Below are positions 10,855 to 20,866 of a stretch of 64,000 nucleotides of DNA, piece by piece (position 1 is the stretch's first letter; the number at the start of each line of letters is the position of its first letter). A program made the translations under genes and the position numbers. The notes under the pieces are model-generated. The model was not told where the DNA came from. It made no database searches and saw only the letters and a program-made list of their open reading frames with translations. The stretch comes from Lineus longissimus. Taxonomy: Eukaryota > Nemertea > Pilidiophora > Heteronemertea > Lineidae. The DNA lies in NCBI RefSeq assembly GCF_910592395.1, contig NC_088316.1:8806001-8870000 (forward strand), in the 5' to 3' direction.

Positions 10855-11458
10855 TTCTATGTCAGACAGCAAACAATAATTCAGCTTGTGGTCAGATTAT
10901 GGATCCTGTGGCCATATCCTCTTGACTTTAGATTTTGCCAATGTGTTGCTAAGTGTGCTCCATGGCAAGGTGTTATTGAATAACAATGTTTTTAACCGAG
11001 AATTTGTCATCAATATTTGACTGTGACATCATTATCCATTGTGAATTTGCGGAGCCAATCACTTGAAACAAGAGGAATATTTTATGTTTTATATCATTAT
11101 CCAAAGCTCCAGTTTATTTGTTACCCAAGCTCCAGTTTGTTTTTTCCCCCAAAGTTACAAGGTTATTTTTTCCAGCTGATATCATGGGGTGATTTGAAAG
11201 CAGTACTGAGTACGTTTTTTTTTGGGTCGGTGATGAAAGATCACTTTGTAATATATATGTATCTTTAGTGGATGATAGTAGATATTTCATGTTTTGTATT
11301 TTGCCTTTGGTATTGGTTTGGAAATATCTAGTTGAATAAGACTGAAGTAGACGTTTTGTAGTCAAATTTTTATGATGAATTCAAGTTCAAGTTAACGTAA
11401 TATGTGTATCCATTGTACGTGAATTTGCGGAGCAAATTATTTGAAACAAGAGGAGTCT
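10855..11458 (+). other. Untranslated 3' internal region of the gag-only element
   Basis: No ORF with protein character. GAAACAAGAGGA occurs at about 11066 and again as the purine-rich tract at 11443-11454 just before the 3' LTR, suggesting a partial duplication of the tract. Confidence 0.5.
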
Positions 11459-12306
11459 TTTATGGTGGCTTTTGCATTCCAAAATTAAGTTTTTTTATTT
11501 GTCTCAATTTAAGTTAGATTTTCCATTTCTCCTTAGTTTTCATACATGTACCAAATCATTCATTAGGATTTCATATCTTTACAATAGTTCTATTTGCCAG
11601 CCATTGTTTTTATCTAAGTTTGCTTAGCACTTTGGTGACAACCACTTCCTGGTATTAGAGGCACCCTTTATTCTGGGGTAATTGCTATGAAGACAACTCC
11701 CTCTGTAATCAGTGATTGTGTTTGTAACAGCTTAGGCCTTTGTTTTATCATCTTGTATTTGGGAATTTATGTTGTCAAGCCAAAGTTTTCTTGGCATAGT
11801 ATTTTAGTAGGTTTAGCCATTCAGGGTTTGGATTCCAACCTGGGCACATCCAGATTTAGGACGCTCCTATCCATGAGGAAACCAGCCCTGTAAAATATTT
11901 AGTCGTCCTCCAACTTCAAGCACCCCGCTGATACTACACACAGTGTTGATCGGCATATTTACCTTATCTACCTAATGGCCAGCGTAACCAGGGATAACAC
12001 TCGGGCCAGGATCATCATGTAATCATGACTAATTAATTTACTGTGATGAGGCAAAATTAGAAGTAATTTGGTCGACTACAAGGCAACCAGGATCTAAGGC
12101 ATTTTCCATTAGATGGTGGGGGTTGGTTAGGAGATAATTTTTACAGGGCTGGTTTCCTCATGCTGTGAATACGTGTTGACCATTGTGTAGTGACTGTTGT
12201 AAATACCAGTATATATGAAATATAGCATCGAAACGGATTTTATGCTTAAGTTATAATTGAACTCATCTACCAGCTTGTTCCCCCCAGCAAACACCCCTTT
12301 ATAATA
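11459..12306 (+). repeat. 3' LTR of the gag-only element, interrupted by a MITE
   Basis: Matches the 5' LTR along its length except for the insertion at 11872-12162. Removing that element and one duplicated C leaves exactly 556 bp. Substitutions between the LTRs are few, so the insertion is not very old. Confidence 0.8.
11872..12162. mobile_element. MITE family A, short copy, inside the 3' LTR
   Basis: 291 bp with the same CATGAGGAAACCAGCCCTG termini as 643-1063. The 5' LTR reads CCTATCTGTGAATAC where this LTR reads CCTATC-element-CTGTGAATAC, so the empty site is known and only one base (C) is duplicated. Internally it lacks about 130 bp present in the long copy, joined at GGAT-CTAAGG. Confidence 0.9.
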
Positions 12307-12311
12307 GATGT

Positions 12312-13664
12312 ACTGAACGCGCTACACATAAGACATTGCCCTAAGGCATTGCAGCCAAGGCTGATAAAGTGATGGCCATTTTGCGAATGTATATAGAGTG
12401 TGTACGTTCACTTCAAAACATAGTTCCAATCTAAATTTTTCATAACGAGCAGTTAGAAAGTGGTATTTCCCTATATTTTGATTCTCAATGTCAACATGTC
12501 GTTTTGTGGGGTTGTTTTGTCTAATTATTATTAATATTGCCGATAAAAGACACTTAGAGAAACCCAGATTCATGCGCTCAGTTCATCTACGTACGATAGC
12601 CTAGACGTTTTGACAGAAAACCAGGGTGAGTTTTCTCTGTATTTTCTCTTGATTTGCTAGGTACAATTGGCCATGACAACTGTTATTTGAAAAGTCGTAG
12701 TATAGAATGACTCCCGTAGCTTGTTTACATAGGAAGTGTTACCGTTTTTGACTTTCTGTCTCGTTAAATTTGCTCAGTCATTGAGCCAAATCGAAGATCA
12801 AAACACACATGAATGCCGTAGTACATTTTATACACAAAACGGTGTTGCAAAATATTCTTCCCAATCATCAGAATAAAATAATCGTAATACTTTACAATTA
12901 TCTATTACACATAAATATAACAACTACAGGAGAATGACTTTGAAATCCAGACAAAACTTTGTTATATGAATAGCCTCTTTGTATTTATAAACATTGACGT
13001 AATCAAAACAAACCCGAACGCTAGATGAACAAACATGGCGGACCGCTTCACAAGCAGTTGACGTTTTCTTATGTTTCTTGTCAAAAAAACAATGATATCG
13101 TACACCTTTGATAGTGACACTGGTCGGAGTACACAAATGATAGCTACGAAGTAGTCTGCTGGAATTGCAAGGTATTTTTAACGAACAATAAAACTGCCAT
13201 TCTCAGTCTATGCTGATACGGAAAACCATGAGGAGCTGCATGAACTGGGCCTACATTATTTACCATAGGGCCTACATCACAGTTACATACCCGATACCGG
13301 TACATGAACAAATGCAATACACTGCAACATATGTGCAGGGAAGTAAAGTATGCATTGCAAGCCATGTGTCCAAACTCTACAAAGGTGAACGTTAGTAAAT
13401 AAGGTTGAACTTTTTTTTTAACTTTATTTTATCCCCCCCCCCCCACCAGTTCACTAGTTTTTCACAAAAGTTTTGATCTTTTCTTGTGCATTTATCTTAC
13501 CACCAACATGAACAGCAAGCCATACAGGGTTATATATCCTCTCACGGTTTTCACGTTTCAGCACAGACTACTCATTGTTTTTGTAACATAATCAGGAATG
13601 TTAAATAAATATCTTATCTTGATGGTGTTTTTTTACAAAGTGCTATTTTTTCTCATATTTACAG
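12312..13664. other. No confident gene
   Basis: Unique-looking AT-rich sequence. AACATGGCGGACCGC at about 13025 resembles a vertebrate-style first exon but closes after eight codons with no good donor. The short ORFs are without motifs. Confidence 0.3.
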
Positions 13665-13890
13665 GATGATGTAGTCTATTATCTATGAGTCATTCCGATG
13701 GTCTCCACTGGCAAAGTGGTGTTGCTGTGCATGTTGTGGAACTGGTGACACGAAACCAATCAACCAGTCAGCCATGAGATTGACAGGATCGGGAAAGAAG
13801 ACGCTGTATCTTAGCTGATTTGTCCTTCACGTGTTGGTCTTGTTTTACTGTATTATACAAGTTGATTTAATAAAGAAGCCTAGAAATTGA
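13665..13890 (+). CDS. Possible 3' terminal exon of an unknown host gene
   Basis: A pyrimidine-rich acceptor (TTTTTTCTCATATTTACAG) precedes GAT GAT GTA GTC TAT TAT CTA TGA, then about 180 bp of non-coding sequence and AATAAA at 13869-13874. That is the shape of a last exon with only a few codons and a 3' untranslated region. No protein family can be named from seven codons. Confidence 0.25.
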
Positions 13891-14267
13891 ATAGGCATCT
13901 CTGAGTTTTTATTTATTATAATATTAAAAAATAAAGCTTGCCTATTAAACCTTAACTCTTGAATATGCAACCTTTAACCCTTATACTAGTGTCATGCTCA
14001 ACCTTAGGTCGAGTTAAAATTAATACCCCGTTACTCTCGCGCGCTCGACCCTGGGTCGAGAGAGAGGGTAATACTTCAGAAAATGAATTATCAGCAGCGC
14101 AATTGGAGTCCTTTATGTTTAGTTTATCTGCCAGTGTAAAGACGGCACTGCGTCTGATCATTTGATACCAGGACACCAAATTGTTTCTTCATGAAAATTT
14201 CCCACAACTTGCAACCGAAGTCAAGCACCTTTTCAGAAGAGGTCAGGCAAGGGGAAGGTGATGTAAG
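13891..14267. other. No gene seen
   Basis: AT-rich start followed by a segment with a partly palindromic CTCGACCCTGGGTCGAG near 14043-14059. No coding or repeat match elsewhere in the window was noticed. Confidence 0.3.
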
Positions 14268-14705
14268 AGACGTCATTATCCCTCATGTCACAATCAAGTA
14301 AGAGACTGCATTGTCGCCTGAATGATACGAGACAAGAGGGTGATGTCACAATCAAGTAAGTGACCACATTGTAGCCTGGTCGATATAAGAGAAGAGCGTG
14401 ATGTATGAGACGTTATCATGCCTAATGTCACAATCGAGTAAGTGACCACATTGTAGCCTGATCGATATAAGAGAAGAGCGTGATGTATGCGACGTTATCA
14501 TGCCTGATGTCCCAATCAAGTAAGACTTCGTTGTAGCCTGATTGATATTAGAGAGGCGGGTGATGCAAGAGACGGTATCATGCCTCATGTCACAATCAAG
14601 TAAGAAACCGCATTGTAGCCTGATTGATATGAGAGTAGAGAGGGTGATGTTAGAGACAGCATCATGCCTCATGTCACAATCTAGAGACTGCATTGTAGCC
14701 TTATC
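14268..14705. repeat. Minisatellite, about 82 bp unit, six units
   Basis: Copies of ATGTCACAATCAAGTAAG occur at about 14286, 14344, 14426, 14508, 14588 and 14672, giving spacings of 58, 82, 82, 80 and 84 bp. Each unit also has CATTGTAGCCTGATTGATAT and GAGACGTTATCATGCC. The first interval is shortened by a deletion. The unit length is not a multiple of three and the ORFs across it are incidental. Confidence 0.9.
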
Positions 14706-14739
14706 GGATGAAATAGGGCAGTGTCGCAAGAACTAATCT

Positions 14740-15125
14740 AAATTCAAGGTAATGAAGAAGAGATTTGCACTGGCTTACTTTTATGACCTTCTTGCCTACT
14801 TTAAGACTGTTACAGCTAAAGTAGTCAAGTTTAGTATCGAAACTAAAGATAATGAACAGTAGGTTTGTGCTAACCCATTTTCATTACCAACTGACCTACT
14901 TGGAGACAGTTACAGCGAAAGGTGTCTCCGTGTTTGATATCAAACTAAAAGTGTTTAAAAGTAGGTTTACCCTGATATACTTTTATGACTCACTAAACAA
15001 CTTGAACACCGTTAGAGGAAGGCAGTCGCATTAATGGTATCAAAATAAAGGTATTGAAAGAGTAGTTTTACGCTGTCCTGCTTAAACACAGTTGGAGCAA
15101 AGGCACTGAAGGTATTGAAGAGCGG
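14740..15125. repeat. Degenerate tandem repeat, about 100 bp unit
   Basis: Four diverged units share AAGGTAATGAA or GGTATTGAA, an AGTAGGTTTRC core and a TACTTTTATGAC-like word. It lies directly after the 82 bp minisatellite but has a different unit. Confidence 0.6.
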
Positions 15126-16384
15126 ATGTGACAAAAGAACCCCTCAACTACTTCATTCACTGCAGTTCAAATAAAAACTTCACAACTGTCATCCACCCTA
15201 GGGGCCAAAAATTCATTAGACGTGTGTAACTTCTCCCTGATTAGTTATCGGGCCTATTCATATTCTGTGAAGATTTACATGAAGGACCTGAATCTGTCTA
15301 TTTAGTAGTTAAACGCTGTTTTAAGCTGAGCACCCTTCATGAATTTGGCCCCATTTGTCTAAGCTTGATTCCATCTAATCTGTCCACATCTCCCTATCTA
15401 CCATAAACCTACATTCTGGTACTCCCACATTCTGGTACTCCCATTTTGCTACATTTTCTTGTCATTCATCTCATTCCTTGCTATTAAATTCCACCAGTGT
15501 AGCTATTCAGGCCGCCAGGCCTCTAGTTTTAGCTTAAGTTGAAATTGGACAGATAGTTCTGACCTGGCTACAGGGAGACTGTGTCAGTAAGGTGGCCACG
15601 CAATAGCATACATTATATAGGCCGTAGGGATGTGTACTATTTTCAAGTTAGGTCGAGATAGAGGCAAGGCTGTAATATTGGCTCTTTTATAGACTAGACC
15701 ACTCTTTCACAGGATAAATGTACTGGGATATTTGAATATTGTATGGCACACGCTTCGTCACAGTGTGCTTGAAACTGAAATGGAATAGGAATATAGCATG
15801 GAATCTGTCATGGGTTTGTGGAGCCGATATAGTGGTGACGCAAAGCATGAACTGTTTTAGACACCCTTGGGATTTGCCTAAAATTTCTAACGGGAACTGA
15901 CGTTCCAAAAGTTGAATGTCCGGAGAACAAATGATTATTTTATATATCTTTATCTCTAATCCCCCTGAAAGCCATAAACTTCCAGGGGTACTGTTTCCGT
16001 AGCCTCCGCCCATACGCTAGTTTCCGGAACCTGAGCAATGTCAAAACATTAAAGTTAAGTGTAGACGCCCCCTCCCATACACACATATAGAAGAAGAAAA
16101 TGCTGTGACTAAGTTAATTTTTGTTTTTAAAGTAGCCCGCAAAAACCAAAAATTTAAATCTCGTTTATTATCGCTGCTACGAGATATTCCCTTTAACAAC
16201 ACCACATTCTAAGCAGCAGCATGGCTTGACCCCTAAGGAGAATGGTCCTGAGGGGTTAAAAGTCGTTTTAAAAGTTCAGCCAACATAAGCACAATGCAAA
16301 CACATAAAAGTTACACCGTTGACCATTACTAAACTCAACATCTTGTCAGCTTATATATAGGTAATACCTGCTGTGGCAAGCAGT
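15126..16384. repeat. Unassigned sequence with a partial copy of dispersed repeat D
   Basis: 15525-15680 (TAGCTTAAGTTGAAATTGG to GAGGCAAGGCTGTAA) matches 46268-46420 in inverted orientation and is a fragment of the same long repeat as 7.9-8.7 kb. The remainder holds nothing I can support. Confidence 0.6.
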
Positions 16385-16550
16385 CAGCCAGATATGCCAG
16401 AGGCGATTAGACTATCTGTGATTACACCCGATTACCCTAATACCATCATCATCGAACAACTCCAAGAGAAAAGTGAACCTCAAGGCATCAATGCATTTGC
16501 CTTTGCAACCTGAGGTTCGCTTTTTGACCTTTCCTAACGGGATCTGGCTG
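16385..16550. mobile_element. MITE family C, short inverted-repeat element
   Basis: Starts CAGCCAGATATGCC and ends GGGATCTGGCTG. The same unit occurs inverted at 45626-45799, with similar flanks (CACAGCAGGT on one side). Its inner sequence (TTGCCTTTGCAACCTGAGG) recurs there. It ends two bases before the gag ATG at 16553, so it defines the broken left edge of the gypsy element. Confidence 0.7.
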
Positions 16551-16552
16551 TA

Positions 16553-17359
16553 ATGCCCCTAGAGAACTTTGACTTTTCAAAGCCTGTAGAGTGGCCAAAA
16601 TGGTTACAACGTTTCGAGAGGTTCGCATCAGCATCGGGGCTAACAGAAAAGGCCAAGGAACAACAATTAAACACACTCGTATACTGCATGGGAGCCAACG
16701 CGGAAGAAATTTTTATGACATTCGGTCTGACTCGTGCGCAGAGGACTAGTTTAAGGGCTGTTAAGGAGAAGTTTGATGGGCATTTCGTAGTTAGACGTAA
16801 CACCATATACGAACGTGTTAAATTCAATGCTCGAAAGCGAAAACAAGGGGAAACAGTCAATGGTTTTATCACTGCCCTTAATGGTTTAGCAGAACATTGT
16901 AACTATCCTGGACTCCGCGAGGAGATTATTAGAGATCAGATTGTGACGAAAAACCTTTCCAAAAAACTTCAAATGGATGCAAATTTGACTCTGACTAAAG
17001 CCGTGAATATGTCGCGACAAAGCGAGGCGACCAAAAGTCAGCAGGCGTCTGTGCGCAACCCTGATGACGCCAAAGCCACTGCAGAGCTTCGTTCAATTAA
17101 ACCCGGGAGAAATCACAACAAGTCGTGGAAATCTCCCCTTGCAAAATCCAAAAAAGGGTCACAAAAACATTCAAGTTCTCACTCAAAAGGTCAAAAAGAA
17201 AAATTGTATACTAGTAGTGCAGATTCAAAATGCTCATGGTGTGGGAATAAACCCAACGATAATCATGACAAGTGTCCAGCGAAGGATGTAGCGTGCTTCT
17301 TCTGCAAAAAAGCGGGTCATTTCTCAAAGATGTGTAGAACTAAGTCATCGGTACTCTAA
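16553..17359 (+). CDS. Gag of the Mag-type gypsy element
   Basis: 268 residues, open throughout. The N-terminal capsid-like part begins FDFSKPVEWPKWLQRFERF, a hallmark of this gypsy group. A Lys/Ser-rich linker follows. Two zinc knuckles end the protein: CSWCGNKPNDNHDKC and CFFCKKAGHFSKMC. It would package element RNA in cytoplasmic particles. The ATG lies two bases after a MITE, so the natural N-terminus may have been lost and this Met may be internal. Protease follows in a different frame. Confidence 0.85.
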   Translation: MPLENFDFSKPVEWPKWLQRFERFASASGLTEKAKEQQLNTLVYCMGANAEEIFMTFGLTRAQRTSLRAVKEKFDGHFVVRRNTIYERVKFNARKRKQGETVNGFITALNGLAEHCNYPGLREEIIRDQIVTKNLSKKLQMDANLTLTKAVNMSRQSEATKSQQASVRNPDDAKATAELRSIKPGRNHNKSWKSPLAKSKKGSQKHSSSHSKGQKEKLYTSSADSKCSWCGNKPNDNHDKCPAKDVACFFCKKAGHFSKMCRTKSSVL

Positions 17360-17377
17360 GTTTCTATGTGAAATATA

Positions 17378-17566
17378 TTGGAGGAAACCTTTCTTGGTCA
17401 AATCCAAACAGAATCAGGCGACACAGCTGACTGGACTTGTGCCATCCCCATAGCCGGTGATCCAATCGAATGGAAAATCGATACCGGAGCAAAAGTTTCT
17501 TGCCTGCCGATGACGCTGTACCGTCACAGGTATGGTAAGCTCAAAACACCTAACAAAAAGTGCTAA
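17378..17566 (+). pseudogene. Aspartic protease region of the gypsy element
   Basis: Contains WKIDTGAKVSCLPM, with the D-T-G-A active-site motif of retroelement proteases. The frame closes at TAA after 62 codons and continues in another frame (about 17566-17760), so pol is broken here. Confidence 0.75.
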
Positions 17567-17762
17567 ATTGGATGTCGTCGGTATGTTTGCCACTACACTG
17601 AAGAAAGGCGGTAAATGTGCACTGACCGATGTGTATGTCGTGCGAGACCTTACAAAGCCGCTGTAAGGTCAACCAGTGATTCAGAAACTGAATTTGGTAT
17701 CTGTTGTGCACTCAATCAATGCCTCTTGAAATGCATAGACTTGGAAGTGAGACTATACAGAA

Positions 17763-19120
17763 TTGTTCGGTAGCCTTGGAAAGCTTAACGGAGACTATGA
17801 GATCAAACTCGAGGATTCAGCCAATCCGTATGCAATTTCAACTCTGCGAAACATCCCTATGCCGATGTTTGAAAAGGTGAAAGAGGAGCTCAGGCGGTTG
17901 GAAAATATCGATATGATCAGGAAGATCACAGAACGGACAAACTGGTGCGCTCGGATGGTGGTTGTGCCGAAAGCGGTACAGTCAGAATTTGCATTGAACT
18001 TACAAAGCTGAACGAAAGTGTGAAACAGGAAAAGATAATTTTATCATCAGTTGATCAGACCATGTTGCCGCTCACAGGGCACAAGGTCTTCACAAAACTT
18101 GACGCTAACTCAGGTTTTTGGCAGATTCCATTAAAGGAAGAGTCTTCAAAACTTACTACATTTATAATGCCCTTTTGGTAGACTCTGCTTCAATAGATTA
18201 CCAAATGGGATTTCCTCGGCCCCAGAACAAATTCAGAGATGTACGCAAGAGCTGTTTGATGGGTTAGATGGTGTACTTTGTCAGATGGATGACATTCTAA
18301 TATTCGGCAAAACGCAGGAGCATGAACGCAGGCTGCAAGAAGTGATGAAACGATTGTGCGACGCACATGTTACTCTTAATTTGTATTTTCTGTAAGCAGT
18401 GTGAATTATTTAGGCTTCATCATTGATGCAAATGGCATCTATCCTGATCCTGATAAACTAGAAGCAATTCGAGGAATGAAGAGGCTGCGAAATGTCTCTG
18501 GATGTCAGATGCTTTCTAGGAATGGTTAATCATTTTGGAAAATTTGTCCCCAATTTAACCAACAAAACTGAGCCGCTTCAACAACTTCTTATCAAGAAGA
18601 ACTATTGGGTGTGGGACAAACCAAAAGAACAAGCATTCAGTGACTTGAAGGAATGCTTGACGTCGGATAACGTGTTGGCACTGTACGACCCATTAAGGAA
18701 ACTCTGGTATCGGCTGTCGCATCGTCATTTGGTATTGGCACAGTTTTGAAACAAAAGCAGGATGATTCAGTCACCGATCAAAGATACACACAGGTCAAGA
18801 AAGAAGCCCTTGCCACAACCTGGGCATATTTTCCAAATCTTTCCAAATCTCACTCTTAGGATCCAAAAGTGTGGATGAACTTCTAGCAAAATTGAGACTG
18901 ATGAGATTCAGATATAGCATCTCTCATGTCCCCGGCAAATAACTATACACAACCAATGCTCTTTCAAGAGCACCCTTGTCAGAGTCACTCACCCGAAGTG
19001 AGGAACAGTTTCAGAAAGATGTCAAAGCCTATGTTGAGGCAGTCTTACAATATCCTGCTAGCGAATAACGTCTTGACCAAATTCGCGAAAATTTGGAACG
19101 GGTTGAGATATGTACCCAGT
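17763..19120 (+). pseudogene. Reverse transcriptase and RNase H region of the gypsy element
   Basis: Pieces in different frames: 17763-18011 (KVKEELRRLENIDMIRKI), 17945-18181 (FTKLDANSGFWQIPL, the first RT Asp motif), about 18182-18390 (LCFNRLPNGISSAPE and LCQMDDILIFG, the DD motif with Gln-Met before it), and 18492-18749 (FLGMVNHFGKFVPNL). A frameshift near 17990 and stops near 18010, 18180 and 18750 inactivate it. Confidence 0.8.
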
Positions 19121-19278
19121 TAATGCGCTATTGTGCAGATGGATGGCCAGTCAAGTCTGAGCTGAAAGGTCCAATCAAGCCGTACTGGCCAAGTGCAGGT
19201 GAAATAACAGTCCATGAAGGTTCACTACTCAAAGGAACCAGGCTGGTCATACCGTTTAACATGAGAGTTAAATTTTAG

Positions 19279-20242
19279 ATAAACTGCATTAAGGACATCA
19301 GGGCCTCTTGAAATGCCGTAGACGTGCGCAAGATTCAGTATGGTGGCCTGGTTTGAGCAAACAAATCGAGGAGTTAGTCAAAAACTGTAACATGTGTGTG
19401 AAAGAGAAAAATGTCCGCCACGAACCAAATGTGTCAACGGAGTTTCCAAAACATCCTTGGCAAATAGTCTGTTCAGACTTATGTGAACTGAGGAAAACAC
19501 ACTATCTCGTTGTAGTAGATTACTACTCACGTTACATCGAACTGGCAAAACTGACAAATCTGTCATCTGAAGTGATAACCAATCACTTAAAGTTTATTTT
19601 CGCACGACACGGAGTACCTGAACGTGTACGCTCCGATAATGGGCCGTAGTACGATTTGCAAGAATTCGCAGCGTTTTCCAATGACTATAACTTTCAGCAC
19701 GTCAAGAGCAGTCCGCTCTATCCCAAGGCAATGCTGAAGTTGAACCCGCAGTTCAAAAGGTGAAAGACCTCCTGAAAAAAGGTTGCAATCCATACAAAGC
19801 ATTACTCACATATCGCTCTACTCCACTATATCACGGATATAGCCCAGCTGAACTCTTAATGGGGATACGAAACCGCACTTACCTCCCTCAGCTACCGCAG
19901 AAGTACACCCTGGAGTGGCCAGATCTAGCGGGGCTTCAGCAAACCGAAGCTGAATATAGGCGAAAGCAAGCCCAAAATGTTGACAAACATCATGGTGCTC
20001 AAGAACTTGAGGAACACCAGGAAGGAGACAAAGTGTGGATCAGATATAAAGACATTTCTGCCACTGTCTGCGGAAAGGCCAAGACGCCGCGTTCTTATTG
20101 TGTCAGAACTGACACAGGAGCAGATCTACACAGAAACCGTAGAAGTCTTGCCAAGCTGAACTATGAGCCAATCATGCCCAACGGTATAAATCAGCCTCAA
20201 GTGACTGATAGTGAGGAAACAGTCATGCCTACCTGTACTTAG
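19279..20242 (+). pseudogene. Integrase region of the gypsy element
   Basis: Zinc-binding part with KNCNMCVKEK, then WQIVCSDLCE (first catalytic Asp) and YLVVVDYYSRYIE. RSDNGP is followed at once by TAG (19647-19649). The core resumes in another frame with NPYKALLTYRSTPLYHGYSPAELL, and the C-terminal part has GDKVWIRYKD. At least one stop and one frameshift disable it. Confidence 0.85.
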
Positions 20243-20614
20243 CCTCAGGTGACCGATAGTGACATTAGGAGATCAACCAGACTGGTGAAGCCTCCAGATC
20301 GCTTGGACTTATAAAGACTGCGAAGGCATATTAAAGCCTTAGACACTTATGCGCCGCTATATTTCCATCAACCAAACTGTTGTATTTCAGGATGCCCAGC
20401 ATTATGTAACCTCTATGACACATGTCCAGGTTATGTCCTAAATTTAATATCTCTGGTTAAAGCAAAAATATGGACTTTCATGTTTGACCTTAACGAGTGT
20501 TCAGATGTCTCAGATAATTCAGACTTTACTTTTCAACGTGTTTCAAGCCACATCAAAGGGTAAAAATGTTAAGTTCTAAGTTCAGAAATAACATAGACAG
20601 TTTAGAAAGGGAGA

Positions 20615-20777
20615 TGTAGTGTAATTGCCCCTATAAGAGTCACCGCCGTATGGTGCTGCCACCTTCATGTCAAGGGGGTTACTGTGTAATGGCTTCTCTT
20701 ATTAAACTTGCATTGTTTACATCTGTCTTATTCAAGTGAACCGTATCCCCAATCCAGCAAAGGACAATACTTCCACA
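20615..20777 (+). repeat. 3' LTR of the gypsy element
   Basis: 163 bp, TGTAGTGTAATT to ACTTCCACA, preceded by the purine-rich AGAAAGGGAGA. It matches 5863-6030 closely over the full length. Confidence 0.85.
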
Positions 20778-20866
20778 CCAACCAATATACCAAATCATGG
20801 TGCACGTGATCCACCCAATCATCACATATAAGACATTTTCACTTTTATAACTGTCAAAGTTTGAAT

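Larger units (their letters stand above)
9014..12306 (+). mobile_element. Gag-only LTR retrotransposon with target duplication
   Basis: Two LTRs of 556 bp (9014-9569; 11459-12306 once a 291 bp MITE and its 1 bp duplication are subtracted) flank 1.9 kb that encodes one gag-like ORF. GATGT occurs directly outside both LTRs (9009-9013 and 12307-12311), a 5 bp target duplication. TGGTGGAGACCC at 9571-9582 fits a primer binding site, and ACAAGAGGAGTC before the 3' LTR fits a polypurine tract. There is no protease, RT or integrase, so the element must borrow them. The LTRs start TTTATGG and end ATAATA instead of TG...CA. Confidence 0.8.
16553..20777 (+). mobile_element. Mag-type Ty3/gypsy retrotransposon, 5'-truncated, decayed
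   Basis: Order: gag with two zinc knuckles, protease, RT, RNase H region, integrase, purine tract and 3' LTR. The 5' LTR and leader are missing and a MITE abuts the gag start. Stops and frameshifts break pol at several places. The LTR family also occurs at 5863-6030. Confidence 0.85.

Noticed and set aside
13025-13051. ATGGCGGACCGCTTC as a possible first exon
   Set aside because: It closes after eight codons and the only GT nearby is a weak donor; no partner exon with support.
14352-14729. 125-codon ORF with internal repeats
   Set aside because: Falls on an 82 bp minisatellite whose unit is not a multiple of three.
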